Assembly: GCF_000724625.1 (NCBI RefSeq)
Contig: NZ_CP007139.1
Location: 3,100,001 to 3,164,000 of the forward strand
Origin: Fimbriimonas ginsengisoli Gsoil 348
GTDB taxonomy: Bacteria > Armatimonadota > Fimbriimonadia > Fimbriimonadales > Fimbriimonadaceae
DNA: 64,000 nucleotides
Reading direction: 5' to 3'
Each line of letters opens with the position of its first letter. The first letter of the stretch is position 1. The position numbers and the translations under genes were made by a program. Positions 40,002 through 49,449 of the stretch are shown here, piece by piece. Under the pieces are notes generated by a model. The model saw only the letters and a list, made by a program, of their open reading frames with translations. It was not told where the DNA came from and did no database searches.

Positions 40002-41492
40002 ATGCTACAGGCGTTTGGCCTGTCCTATTCACCCGACCCTCGGGTCGGTCCGTTGTTCGAGAACGTCGATTTCTCGCTCGATCCGGGCGAGAAAGTCGCG
40101 CTCGTCGGACGTAACGGCGCGGGTAAGAGCATCCTGCTTCGCATCCTCGCCGGACGCCTCGCGGCGAGCCATGGCCGGGTCGTCCGCGGTGCGGGTGACG
40201 CGCTCGGCTACCTGCCTCAAGATTTCGAGCAGGGATTCGAAGGGTCTCTCGCCGACCTGTTGGAGCTCACTTCTCCCGATGCGCCTCCCCACGCCGTGGC
40301 GCGGGCGCTGCACCGGCTACGCCTGGATCCTTCCCGCCTTCAACAGCAGTACTCAAGCCTGAGCCTGGGGGAGCGAATGCGAGGCGCATTGGCGGCCTTG
40401 TTGGCAGCCGAGCCCTCGATCTTGTTGCTGGACGAGCCGACCAACCACCTCGACGTTTCCGCCCGGGAATGGCTCGAAAGGTTCTTGTCGACCTGCCCGG
40501 AGGCGGTACTCATCGTCTGCCACGACCGGACCGTCATCAACGCCGTCGCAGATCGCGTGGTCGAGTTGGAGCGAGGCGGCCTCACCAGTTACACGGGAGA
40601 TTTTAACGCGATGGTGGAGGCGAAGCAGCGTCGCGATGCCCGGCAACAAGAGAGCTGGGAACGGCATAAACAGGAAGATCGCCGTCTGCGAATAGCCGCT
40701 GAGGAGACGCTGCAGGTGGCGGCCAAGATGACCCGCAAACCGACCGGGCGTACCTACGATCCCAAGTTCAAGGCGTTCTACGCCGGTAAGCAGGCCCGGC
40801 TGGACAAGCGGGCCAAAGCGATCGTCTCGCGCGTGGAAAAGGGAAGGGAAGAGGCGCCCGAGAAGCCGTACGTGGGGGATGAAGTGACCCTTCGCTTCCC
40901 GACCCGTCCGCTCCGGGCGGCGGAGGCGCTGGCGGGGCGACGTTTAAAGAAGTCGTACGGAGGGCGCTGTCTCTTCGACAACCTAAACGTCACCCTGCTC
41001 CGCGGCTCGCGCATCGCGGTGGTCGGACCCAACGGCGCGGGCAAGACGACCCTCTTCCGCCTTCTCTTGGGCGAGGAGTCGCCCGATGCCGGGGAAGTGG
41101 TGTGGGCTTCCGATGCTAAAGTGGCGACTCTGTCGCAGGCCCGAGACGCCCTGAATCTCGAGTTGCCCGCTATTCGGGCGCTCGAGCCGGAGAGTTCGGA
41201 GGAGGACCGTTTCGCCCGCACCGCTCTCGCCCGCCTCGGACTCCGAGGCGAGGCCGCCGATCGCCCGGTCGGCGTGTTGTCAGTCGGTGAGCGGACCAAG
41301 GTGGAGATCGTCTCGATGCTCCTCTCCAGCGCCAACGTCCTCCTGCTCGACGAGCCGACGAACCACCTCGACCTGGTCTCCGTGCAAGCCCTGGAGTCGG
41401 CGTTGATGGAGTTCCCAGGCGCCATCCTCTTTACCTCGCACGATAGGTCGTTTGTGGAGCGGGTGGCGACGGAGGTGTTGGAGCTCGCTTAG
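40002..41492 (+). CDS. ABC-F family ribosome-associated ATPase
   Basis: Two ABC domains and no membrane helices: Walker A GRNGAGKS and GPNGAGKTT, signatures LSLGERMRGALAAL and LSVGERTKVEIVSML, Walker B LLLDEPTNHLD twice. The inter-domain linker (about 225-300) is long, basic and helical, as in proteins that reach into the ribosome. ABC-F proteins rescue stalled or drug-blocked ribosomes; whether this one gives antibiotic protection or acts like EttA/Uup cannot be told. ATG 40002 has GGAGG 9 bases upstream. It has 496 residues. Confidence 0.92.
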   Translation: MLQAFGLSYSPDPRVGPLFENVDFSLDPGEKVALVGRNGAGKSILLRILAGRLAASHGRVVRGAGDALGYLPQDFEQGFEGSLADLLELTSPDAPPHAVARALHRLRLDPSRLQQQYSSLSLGERMRGALAALLAAEPSILLLDEPTNHLDVSAREWLERFLSTCPEAVLIVCHDRTVINAVADRVVELERGGLTSYTGDFNAMVEAKQRRDARQQESWERHKQEDRRLRIAAEETLQVAAKMTRKPTGRTYDPKFKAFYAGKQARLDKRAKAIVSRVEKGREEAPEKPYVGDEVTLRFPTRPLRAAEALAGRRLKKSYGGRCLFDNLNVTLLRGSRIAVVGPNGAGKTTLFRLLLGEESPDAGEVVWASDAKVATLSQARDALNLELPAIRALEPESSEEDRFARTALARLGLRGEAADRPVGVLSVGERTKVEIVSMLLSSANVLLLDEPTNHLDLVSVQALESALMEFPGAILFTSHDRSFVERVATEVLELA

Positions 41493-41505
41493 GGTCAGCT
41501 TCCCT

Positions 41506-41714
41506 TATCCCGAAGGGATTGCGTCCCCTAGCGAACTGTAGGACCCCGCGTAGCGGAGTCCTACCCCGGTACCGGGGCCGCCAATCTCATCAACCTCGAA
41601 GAGGTTGCGTCCGGACGCAACCTCTTCGAGGTAGGAAAGGTGTCTGTCGCCGATACCAGGGTAACCCGCGGGAGCGGGTAACCCTTCGCTAGGGGACGTA
41701 ATCCCTTCGGGATA
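41506..41714. repeat. Complex nested palindrome with long outer arms
   Basis: Outer arms of 30 bp (41506-41535 and 41685-41714) are inverted copies with one mismatch. Between them lie a GTAGGAC / GTCCTAC hairpin, the perfect palindrome CCCCGGTACCGGGG, a perfect 40-bp palindrome at 41593-41632 without a loop, and a GGGTAACCC pair. It sits between the convergent ABC-F and MFS genes. It resembles a multi-branched mobile repeat or strong terminator; no transposase is present. Confidence 0.85.
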
Positions 41715-41741
41715 GGGGGGCGGAACCAGGATGATTGCCCG

Positions 41742-42902
41742 TCAAGTGCCCGTGTCCAGCGTGGCCGCCGCTCGGCGGCTGTTCATTGCGATCGCAAGGC
41801 AACAGAAGGCGATCAAGCCTAAGGCGAACGCGAGCGAAGTCCGGTCGGCGATGTAGCCGACGATGGGGGGGCCGCCGAGGAAGGCCGTGTAGCCGAGAGT
41901 GGTCACCGCCGCAAGGCCCGAACCGGCGGCGAGACCGGGGAGGGTGGCGGCGGCGCGGAAGAGGATGGGGACCAGATTCGCAAGTCCCAGCCCGGTAAGG
42001 GCGAAGCCGACGATGGAAAGGGGGACGCTCGCGAGATTCACGGCGAGAAGCAACCCCGCGCCGGTGAGCAGGGCGCTGTCGCGCAAGACGCGCCGGTATC
42101 CAGAGCGGTGGGTCCAGGAGTCTCCCAAAAATCGTCCGACCGCCATCGAAAGACTCGCCAGGCCGAAACCGAACGCCGCGATCTCGGTCTTCGCGTGCAG
42201 GGCTTGGCGCAGATAGACCGCGCACCAATCCCACATCGCTCCCTCGCTCGCGAGCGCCAAAAGAACGAGGATTCCGAGCATGAGGACGGCCCCTTTCGGC
42301 AGAGCGAAGCGAGGTCCCTCCCCTTCTTTGTCGATATCGGACGGAAGCATCGCGGCGACGCCGGCCACGAGCACCCCGGCTAGCAAGATGGAGGCGACGA
42401 TCATGTGTACCGGCGGGCTTACTCCGAGTCGAGCCGCCAATGCGGTACCCGCCCCTCCGGCGAAGCCGCCCACGCTGAACCAGCCGTGCATCGCCGATAG
42501 GATCGGTCGAGGAAATCGGCCCTGGACCGACATTGCGTGGGTGTTCATCCCGACGTCGGTTTGTCCGTTCGACGCCCCGACGAGGTAGAGAACCGGACAC
42601 AAGATCCAAAGGCTGGGGGCGAGCATGACGAATGGGAGCACAGTTAGGAGAATCGATCCCGCTCCAAGAGACACCCATCGGCTCCCGAATCGGTGGATCA
42701 GGGATCCCGCCAGCGGCATCGTCGTCATGGCGCCCAGTGCCGAGAAGAGGAGCGCCCGGCCCAACTCGGCGTTCGTGAGGTGAAGCCGGGCCAAGATATC
42801 CGGTAGGTGGGCCACATACCCGCCCAGCCCCGCGCCGTCGACGAAGAAGATCGCGGACACCCCCCACCGGGCACGGCGGTCAGCTTCGGTCGGGCCCCCC
42901 AT
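41742..42902 (-). CDS. MFS transporter
   Basis: Twelve membrane helices in 386 residues. Similar helical pairs and the cytoplasmic loop SLIHRFGSRW (MFS motif A-like) and its second-half counterpart SWTHRSGYRR point to a 12-TM MFS permease of the YbjJ / sugar-permease type. The substrate is not inferable. ATG 42902 is chosen because the frame further upstream is made of repeat DNA. It diverges from the merR gene; the shared intergenic region carries a MerR-type operator. Confidence 0.85.
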   Translation of the reverse strand: MGGPTEADRRARWGVSAIFFVDGAGLGGYVAHLPDILARLHLTNAELGRALLFSALGAMTTMPLAGSLIHRFGSRWVSLGAGSILLTVLPFVMLAPSLWILCPVLYLVGASNGQTDVGMNTHAMSVQGRFPRPILSAMHGWFSVGGFAGGAGTALAARLGVSPPVHMIVASILLAGVLVAGVAAMLPSDIDKEGEGPRFALPKGAVLMLGILVLLALASEGAMWDWCAVYLRQALHAKTEIAAFGFGLASLSMAVGRFLGDSWTHRSGYRRVLRDSALLTGAGLLLAVNLASVPLSIVGFALTGLGLANLVPILFRAAATLPGLAAGSGLAAVTTLGYTAFLGGPPIVGYIADRTSLAFALGLIAFCCLAIAMNSRRAAATLDTGT

Positions 42903-42921
42903 GAACCCAGTAACGTACCCC

Positions 42922-42997
42922 ACGTAGCGTCGACGCCCCCGCCGATGACGCGAACGCACGTTCGCCCGGAGGCCGGTTTGGAGACCAGCGGTCCGAA
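42922..42997. repeat. Family A+E composite repeat
   Basis: GTAGCGTCGACGCCCCCGCC is followed by a CGAACGCACGTTCG hairpin and GCCGGTTTGGAGACCAGCGG. It is a variant of 39797-39873, placed just upstream of the MFS gene start. Confidence 0.75.
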
Positions 42998-43020
42998 TTT
43001 TCACGAATTTCTCTTTACCC

Positions 43021-43054
43021 TTGACTTAGAGCGCGCTCTAAGTTTTCAGACTAT
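43021..43054 (+). promoter_or_regulatory. MerR-type promoter with 20-bp palindromic operator
   Basis: TTGACT (43021-43026) overlaps a perfect 20-bp palindrome ACTTAGAGCGCGCTCTAAGT (43024-43043), followed by a weak -10 (GACTAT, 43049-43054). An operator between an over-long -35/-10 spacer is the hallmark of MerR-family control. The reading frame starts only about 6 bases after the -10, so the transcript may be leaderless. Confidence 0.8.
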
Positions 43055-43060
43055 TGGGTG

Positions 43061-43498
43061 ATGGAGCTCGAGCTAACGATTCAACAGGTCTCGGAGGCAA
43101 CGGGGCTGACGGCGCATACTCTGCGCTACTACGAACGAGCGGGATTGCTCCCGCGGGTCGATCGAAACGGGGGCGGCCACCGCCGGTACCATCCGCTTGC
43201 GATCGACTCCCTGCTGTTTCTCACCCGGCTTCGCTCCACCGGCATGCCAATTCACCAGGTTCGGCGATACGCCGAGCTGGCTCGGGAGGGGGTGCACACC
43301 ATTCCCGAGCGAAAAGCGCTCCTCGAAGCGCACCGCGAGACGGTCCTTTCGCACATTGCGGAGCTGAATCGGAACCTCGCCGCGCTCGACTACAAGATCG
43401 GACTATACGAGCAGGGATGGGTGCCTGAGAATGGCATCGACGACCCTTGCTTACGCGAGCTTCGCCGGCTGTGCGGAGCGACGGAGGAAGAAGAATGA
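43061..43498 (+). CDS. MerR family transcriptional regulator
   Basis: An N-terminal winged helix ([26 protein letters not shown], then [11 protein letters not shown]) is followed by a dimerisation helix and a 40-residue C-terminus with one cysteine in DDPCLREL and another in RRLCGA. It resembles the AdhR/NmlR branch that senses aldehydes or electrophiles. The ATG 43061 lies directly after GTG 43058. Its stop overlaps the reductase start, so they are one operon, autoregulated from the palindrome upstream. Confidence 0.93.
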   Translation: MELELTIQQVSEATGLTAHTLRYYERAGLLPRVDRNGGGHRRYHPLAIDSLLFLTRLRSTGMPIHQVRRYAELAREGVHTIPERKALLEAHRETVLSHIAELNRNLAALDYKIGLYEQGWVPENGIDDPCLRELRRLCGATEEEE

Positions 43499-44499
43499 AA
43501 ACCAGAAAAATCGGAGACCAGACGGTTGGCGCTATCGGGCTAGGCTGCATGGGGATGTCGTTCGCCTACGGCCCGGGCAACGACGACGAGTCGACACGGG
43601 TTCTCCACCGTGCGCTGGAACTCGGCGTGAATCACTGGGACACCGCGGATATGTACGGAATGGGCGCCAACGAGCGGCTCCTTTCCGGAACGCTCAAGAC
43701 CCGCCGTGACGAGGTGTTCCTCGGTACCAAATTCGGCAACGTGTTCGACCGCACCTTGTCATCGCACCGCGAGAAGGCGGCGGACTCAAGTCTCACCTAC
43801 TTCGTCGATGGCACCCCGGCCTACGCGCGAAAGAGCCTGGAAAACTCCCTCCAGAGATTAGGCGTGGACCATGTGGACCTCTACTATCTCCACCGAATCG
43901 ACCCCGAGGTGCCGATCGAGGAAACGATCGGGGCGATGGCGGAGTTCGTTCGCGAGGGGAAGGTTCGCTTCCTCGGCATTAGCGAAGCGTCGGCGGAAAC
44001 GGTCCGCCGGGCTCACGCCACCCACCCGATCGCGGCCGTCCAGAACGAGCTGTCGCTCTGGACGCAAGACTTCCTGCCGGACGTGGTGCCGACGACGAAG
44101 GAACTCGGCGTCGCCTTCGTGGCTTATTCTCCGCTCGGACGCGGATTTCTTACGGGTCAGATTAAGTCGATCGAGGATCTCCCCGCCGACGACTGGCGGC
44201 GCAACAATCCCCGATTCCAGGGTGAAAACTTCCGACGCAATCTCGTCATCGTCGACCACGTGAAGGCGATCGCGGCTCGGCACGGGGTGACGCCGGGGCA
44301 AGTCGCCTTGGCTTGGACGCTGGCCCAGGGGGAGCACGTGGCGCCGATCCCGGGAACGAAGAAGCTCAAGTACCTCGAAGAGAACACCGCTGCTCAAGAC
44401 CTGGTCCTCACTCCGGACGACCTCGCCCGACTCTCCGGCTTGGAACCCACCGCCGGAACCCGATACCCGGAAGCGATGATGTCGGCCGTCGCTCGATAG
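43495..44499 (+). CDS. Aldo/keto reductase
   Basis: This NADPH-dependent TIM-barrel reductase has 334 residues. The catalytic tetrad is D49 and Y54 (WDTADMYG), K79 (FLGTKFG) and H133 (LYYLHRID). The cofactor-binding C-terminal part includes [14 protein letters not shown]. The start ATG 43495 overlaps the merR stop (ATGA). Regulation by an AdhR-like MerR protein suggests that it detoxifies reactive aldehydes. Confidence 0.95.
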   Translation: MKTRKIGDQTVGAIGLGCMGMSFAYGPGNDDESTRVLHRALELGVNHWDTADMYGMGANERLLSGTLKTRRDEVFLGTKFGNVFDRTLSSHREKAADSSLTYFVDGTPAYARKSLENSLQRLGVDHVDLYYLHRIDPEVPIEETIGAMAEFVREGKVRFLGISEASAETVRRAHATHPIAAVQNELSLWTQDFLPDVVPTTKELGVAFVAYSPLGRGFLTGQIKSIEDLPADDWRRNNPRFQGENFRRNLVIVDHVKAIAARHGVTPGQVALAWTLAQGEHVAPIPGTKKLKYLEENTAAQDLVLTPDDLARLSGLEPTAGTRYPEAMMSAVAR

Positions 44500-44643
44500 T
44501 AGCGTCGGCGTCCTCGCCGATGATTCCCGTGTACCTTTGGTACATGGGTACGGGGGCCGCTCTGGAGAGCGGCGGTCCTTCCGGAATTCTCCACCCCCAA
44601 ACCCCCTCCTCATCGCACATACATCGACGAGGAGGGGGCTCCG
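44500..44643. repeat. Composite A+E+C hairpin repeat
   Basis: In order: family A core (TAGCGTCGGCGTCCTCGCCG, then GTGTACCTTTGGTACATGG), family E (GCCGCTCTGGAGAGCGGCGG) and family C (CCCCCTCCTC ... GAGGAGGGGGCTCCG). It begins at the reductase stop codon and ends about 60 bp before the next gene. Confidence 0.85.
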
Positions 44644-44700
44644 TGCCCACGCTTTTCGATTCTTTGCTAGACTCCTTGCCGTAGGGCGGAGTGTGCAATT

Positions 44701-47700
44701 GTGTTTCTTGCGGCGTGCTTAGCGATGTTGGTAGGTGCGCCCGATCCGGTGGCGATCGGGCGGGAGGAGATTTCGAGGGTTGCCGGGTCGAAGGCGAGCG
44801 CGGTGGTCCTGCGAATCGCGCCGGGATCCAAAGAGGGGTTCCGGATCTCCGGCGACGGCGGCAAAGTCCAGATCGTCGGCTCGGACCCGGTCGGCGCCAT
44901 GTACGGGGCGTTTGAGTTTGCCGAGCGGTTGCGAAACAACGGCGCGAGCGCCTGGTCGACGAAGGTCGAGCAGAAGCCGTTCCTGGCCGACCGAGGACTG
45001 AACCTCTTCCTTACGCTCCCTTGGAATTACGTCAAGAACGACACCGATTACGATCCCGCCGCGCTGACCGATCCGAACCGGTGGTGGTTTCACAACGAGG
45101 ACTACTGGAAAACCCTCCTCGACCTGATGGCGCATAGCCGGCTGAACTGGTTGGATATCCACGGGACTTGGGATATCAGTGTTACGGATGCGCCCAATCT
45201 GTATGCTTATTTTATACAGAGCGACAAGTTTCCGCAGGTGGGCGTAGCGTCTGAGGTCAAGGCGGCAAACCTGCGGCAGCTCAACCACGTGATTGACATG
45301 GCGCACTCGCGAGGAATCCGAGTGAGCCTGATGGCGTACCAGGCCGACCTCCGAATCCCCCAGAACCGCACCCCGCCTTATAAGAACGACGAGCCGACGA
45401 TCTACGACTACACGCGAGACGTCGTTGAGCGGATGATTCGGCAAGCGCCCGGTCTCGATGCGATCGGATTCCGAATCGGAGAGAGCGGCAAGAGCGAGTC
45501 GTTCTTCAAGTGCTACGGCGAAGCGGTCAAGCGGAGCGGGCGAGACATTCCCCTCATTACGCGTAGTTGGATCACGAGGCGGCAAAACGTGCTCCCGCTC
45601 GCCCGGGCGTCGAAAGACTTCACCGTCGAGATCAAATACAACGGCGAGCAGTGGGGCGCGCCGTACCCGGTGGCGGGCGGACGGATGCCGAACTGGTACA
45701 GCTATTCGTTCGAGGATTACCTGAGCGACGCGGGCGATCCGAAGCTGAACGCCAAAACCTGGCCCGGTCAGCCGACCGAGGATGGCAAGCGCTGGCCGAG
45801 CGAGCCGTACAAGGTCGTTTGGCAGGTTCGGGCGAACGGAACTCACCGGATTTTTCCGTTCTACAACCCGGAATGGGTGCGGCGGTCGATCAAGGCGATG
45901 CGAATGGGCACCGCCTCCGGCTACACGATCGAGGGGCTAGACGCCTACTACCCAAAGTCGCCGGATTACTACCTCGCCGATCCGAAGGACAAATACTGCA
46001 ACTGGATCCATCAGCGCGACGAGATGTACTGGATGACCTGGGGCCGCCTTGGCTACGACCCGACGGTTCCGGAGGCGACGTTCGACGCCCAGGCGGATCG
46101 CTTGCTCGGTAAGGGCTCGCACCCGCTGGTTCAAGCTTGGAAAGAGGCGAGCCTGTTGATGCCGAAAGCGTTCATGGCTTACAGTCTCGGACCCGACCAT
46201 CGGAACCATGCGCCGGAATTAGAGTGGGGCGGCGATACGTCCGCTTACGTTCAGGGGCAGGGCCTAGATAGTTTTTCGTTCCTACCGATCAATGAGGAGT
46301 TAGCCAATCGAGCGACGGGTGGGGTCGACGGCCGTATTCCTCTCTTAGATGTCGCCCGAGACCAAGGTATCCCGGAAACACTGCTCGGTAGGACTGCCAG
46401 TTTTTTCCAGTCGCCGAGCTTGCGGGCGAGGGAGATTGCCGAGACCGTCGTAATGGACAGCACCCTCGCATCCTACTATCAAGGACGCTTCACCGCGGCA
46501 TCCGAGTATGCGCAGACCGAGGCTGCACAGGGGCCCCCGGGAGCCACGGACCTAATGAGATCCAGCATGCGGGACGCCGCCGAGGCGATGCGGTTGCTGG
46601 GCACGAATACTCGCTACAAGCCATTTACCGAGCGGCTTCGGATGCGCACGAACACCTTCTCTTGGTCTGGGGAGGCGAAGAAGGTCGCCGACGAGGTTGC
46701 GCGGTTGCATGGGCTCCCTGGGGCGATCAATCCGGTTCCATCCATTGTAAGCGGGGCCGGTCGAAAGCGCGACGAGGCGATGTCGTGGTTCGATACCGGC
46801 AAGACGATTACGTGCGCTCTCCGGGCGCCCTTCGCGGATAGAGCCTGGCTGCTGGTGAAGCCGTTGCCAAGCTCAACGTTCTTCCATCGCATTCCGATGC
46901 GGCGTCACGGCACCCAGTTTGAAGCAGAGTTCGATCGGGACCGTTGTGGCCACATGGTGGCGGCGGAGCTGCTTTACGGGAGGAAAGCGGTCCGTTATCC
47001 GGGTCCGTTCCCGGTCGCCCCGTACTTGGTTATTCCCGCTCGGTCCGGCCCGACGCCGCAGATCTACAACGCAACGGAGGCGGCTTCCCATCTGAAACCG
47101 TCGGTGATCGATTCATCCAAATATGGCGGACTTCTGCTAGGGACCCGCGCTTGGGCGTTCTTTAGCTCGTTCGACCGGGCGACCAAGCGAAAGCTGCTCG
47201 ACCCGGTGGAGCGCGGGATGCGGCTGGTCATCCTTCAGCAGGACTTCAACCGGTACAAGCTCGATTGGCTGCCCAAGCCACTAAAGATCGAGCCAGCTAA
47301 CAATTCGGTCTTCGACCCGGGCGGGCAACTCGGCCTTGGTAAGGTTGAGACGGCCGGAATTATGTGGCAGCGCTTCGCGCCTAGCGAGGGTTGGGAGATA
47401 TTCGGCAATGGGGGACTCGCCCGCATGAAGCTCGGCAAAGGCGAGATTTGGGTGACGAGCGCGCGGCTGATGCAGACGATGCATCTGCCCGCATCGGCAA
47501 AGGCGTTCGTTCGCTTGCTGAGCCTAGGCGGAAAAACGAAGCCGACAATTCTCGTCGACAGTTGCAGCGAGGGTGCCGAATTCACTAGCTCTTGCCACCC
47601 CGACCTGATGAATTCGCACGATATTCCTTTCATGACGCTCGGCGAGGTCATCGCCAAGGAACAAGGCATGGACAGCTTTACAACGATTCCCGGTCCCGTG

Positions 47701-49449
47701 GCCGACGACGATTTGCTCGGCGGAAAGGGGGCGGAGATTGCCAACAAATTCCTTCGCGACCGCGTCGTCAGCCTCTCCAAACGCCCTACCCCGGCCTCGG
47801 CCGCCGACTTCGAGCCGGAGCGCGCGCGACGGAGAAAGGAGCTGTTGAGGACGCTCGGCCTCGACCCGATGCCGGCCAAGACGCCGCTCAATGCCCGCAT
47901 CACCGGACGCATCCAGCGAAACGGATATCACATCGAGAAGCTCGTTTTCGAGAGCCGGCCGAAGTTTTATGTGACGGCTCACGTGTACGTCCCGGACCGT
48001 CCTGCCGAGGCGAAGATGCCGGTCATCGTCAACGTCAACGGCCACTGGGCGCATAAGAAAGGGGAGGACCGGCTGCAGTATCGCTCCGCTTTCCAGGCCT
48101 TGCATGGCTACATGGCGGTGACCATCGACAGTCCTGGGTGGAGCTTTGAAGGCGACTCGCTCATCGAGCGGCGGCCCGAGGGGGACCACAACGACTTCAA
48201 GCTGGTGGAAGGCGGCACCAACACGACCGGTTACTACGTCTGGGACGCCATACGGGCGCTGGACTACGTCGAGACCCGGCCCGATGCGGACATGAGCCGC
48301 ATCGGCCTAACCGGCGCTTCCGGCGGCGGCCTGGCCACCCTCTATTTGTTCGCGGCCGACGACCGGTACAAGGCGGCGGTCCCGGTGGTCTATATGTCGA
48401 GCATGGAGCTGGCGCCGGACAACGGCTGCCTCTGCAACCATGTCCCAGGTACGTCGCTGATCGGCGATCGCTCGGACGTCATCGGAATCCAGGCGCCCAA
48501 GCCGGTGCTTCTGATGGGCGCTCAAAACGACGGCGAATTCCCGCCCGACGCGATGCGGCTCACCCACAAGAAGATGGGCGAGACGTGGCGGCTGTTCGGG
48601 AAGCAAGACGACGTCTACGTGAAGATTTTCCCGGGCGGGCACGACTACAGCAAGCCGATGCGGGAGACGATGATGGGATTCTTCGACCGCTATCTTCTTA
48701 AGAAGGGAGACGGCTCGCCGGTGCCCGAGCCACCGATCGAGTTACTGAACCCCGAAGACCGATCGATCCTGGTCCTCGACCCGCCGATCGCCGGCGAGCG
48801 GACGATGCGCGATCTGTCGAAGGAGTACCTAGCCGCCGCGCCGGCGGCGGCTTCGGTCGCTGAAGTCTTTCGGGTGAATGGAGGCGTACCGGCTCGGACC
48901 GATATGAAGTACCACGAGATTGGCGACGGACCGAAGCGAACGGTTACCTTTGAGTCGGAACCCGGGCTAGCCACCCCCGGAGTCTTGGTCCTCCCATCCG
49001 GCAAGCCGTCGGGCGTCCGAATCGTTGTGGCCGACGACGGCAAATCCCCTGAGGTGCGACCCTCGACCGATGGTTTCGCCACCCTGTACTTGGACACCCT
49101 CGGTACCGGAGAGCTCGCCGGTTTCGACATGCGGTACGCAGTCTACGCGGGCCGTTCGGTGGCGTTTACTGGCGGCTGGCAAATCGCGCGCGCGGCTGAG
49201 GCGATGCGGAAGTATTCCAACCACATCGAAGTTGTGGGCAAAGGACCGCTCTCGTCCCAGGCCGCCATGTACGCCGGCCTCATGGACCCCACATTCGCCA
49301 AGGTCACCGGCATCGACTGTCTGAGAACCTGGGCCGACGTCTTCGCCGACGGCATCCCAGACTACGCGGTGCAGCCGCGGGCGCACCTTTGCGGGTTACT
49401 GGAGAGTCTGCGGGCGAAAGTGAAGAACGGGGATTGGCGTTTACGTTGA
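44701..49449 (+). CDS. Giant secreted glycosidase / alpha-beta-hydrolase fusion (1582 aa)
   Basis: It is probably a plant-polysaccharide enzyme. A short signal-like leader is followed by an alpha-glucuronidase/GH20-type N-terminal domain (about 45-92, VQIVGSDPVGAMYGAFEFAE), then a TIM-barrel glycosidase-like domain (about 95-560: LNWLDIHGTWDIS, IGFRIGESGKSE, VEIKYNGEQWG, YTIEGLDAYYPKS). A helical and a beta-rich domain (about 560-1010) follow. An acetyl-xylan-esterase-like alpha/beta hydrolase (about 1040-1370) has nucleophile S1207 (GLTGASGGGLA) and His1315 (PGGHDYSKP). A second, degenerate hydrolase-like domain ends the protein. GTG 44701 has GGCGGAG upstream. The enzyme family is inferred from short motifs only. 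Confidence 0.75.
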   Translation: MFLAACLAMLVGAPDPVAIGREEISRVAGSKASAVVLRIAPGSKEGFRISGDGGKVQIVGSDPVGAMYGAFEFAERLRNNGASAWSTKVEQKPFLADRGLNLFLTLPWNYVKNDTDYDPAALTDPNRWWFHNEDYWKTLLDLMAHSRLNWLDIHGTWDISVTDAPNLYAYFIQSDKFPQVGVASEVKAANLRQLNHVIDMAHSRGIRVSLMAYQADLRIPQNRTPPYKNDEPTIYDYTRDVVERMIRQAPGLDAIGFRIGESGKSESFFKCYGEAVKRSGRDIPLITRSWITRRQNVLPLARASKDFTVEIKYNGEQWGAPYPVAGGRMPNWYSYSFEDYLSDAGDPKLNAKTWPGQPTEDGKRWPSEPYKVVWQVRANGTHRIFPFYNPEWVRRSIKAMRMGTASGYTIEGLDAYYPKSPDYYLADPKDKYCNWIHQRDEMYWMTWGRLGYDPTVPEATFDAQADRLLGKGSHPLVQAWKEASLLMPKAFMAYSLGPDHRNHAPELEWGGDTSAYVQGQGLDSFSFLPINEELANRATGGVDGRIPLLDVARDQGIPETLLGRTASFFQSPSLRAREIAETVVMDSTLASYYQGRFTAASEYAQTEAAQGPPGATDLMRSSMRDAAEAMRLLGTNTRYKPFTERLRMRTNTFSWSGEAKKVADEVARLHGLPGAINPVPSIVSGAGRKRDEAMSWFDTGKTITCALRAPFADRAWLLVKPLPSSTFFHRIPMRRHGTQFEAEFDRDRCGHMVAAELLYGRKAVRYPGPFPVAPYLVIPARSGPTPQIYNATEAASHLKPSVIDSSKYGGLLLGTRAWAFFSSFDRATKRKLLDPVERGMRLVILQQDFNRYKLDWLPKPLKIEPANNSVFDPGGQLGLGKVETAGIMWQRFAPSEGWEIFGNGGLARMKLGKGEIWVTSARLMQTMHLPASAKAFVRLLSLGGKTKPTILVDSCSEGAEFTSSCHPDLMNSHDIPFMTLGEVIAKEQGMDSFTTIPGPVADDDLLGGKGAEIANKFLRDRVVSLSKRPTPASAADFEPERARRRKELLRTLGLDPMPAKTPLNARITGRIQRNGYHIEKLVFESRPKFYVTAHVYVPDRPAEAKMPVIVNVNGHWAHKKGEDRLQYRSAFQALHGYMAVTIDSPGWSFEGDSLIERRPEGDHNDFKLVEGGTNTTGYYVWDAIRALDYVETRPDADMSRIGLTGASGGGLATLYLFAADDRYKAAVPVVYMSSMELAPDNGCLCNHVPGTSLIGDRSDVIGIQAPKPVLLMGAQNDGEFPPDAMRLTHKKMGETWRLFGKQDDVYVKIFPGGHDYSKPMRETMMGFFDRYLLKKGDGSPVPEPPIELLNPEDRSILVLDPPIAGERTMRDLSKEYLAAAPAAASVAEVFRVNGGVPARTDMKYHEIGDGPKRTVTFESEPGLATPGVLVLPSGKPSGVRIVVADDGKSPEVRPSTDGFATLYLDTLGTGELAGFDMRYAVYAGRSVAFTGGWQIARAAEAMRKYSNHIEVVGKGPLSSQAAMYAGLMDPTFAKVTGIDCLRTWADVFADGIPDYAVQPRAHLCGLLESLRAKVKNGDWRLR

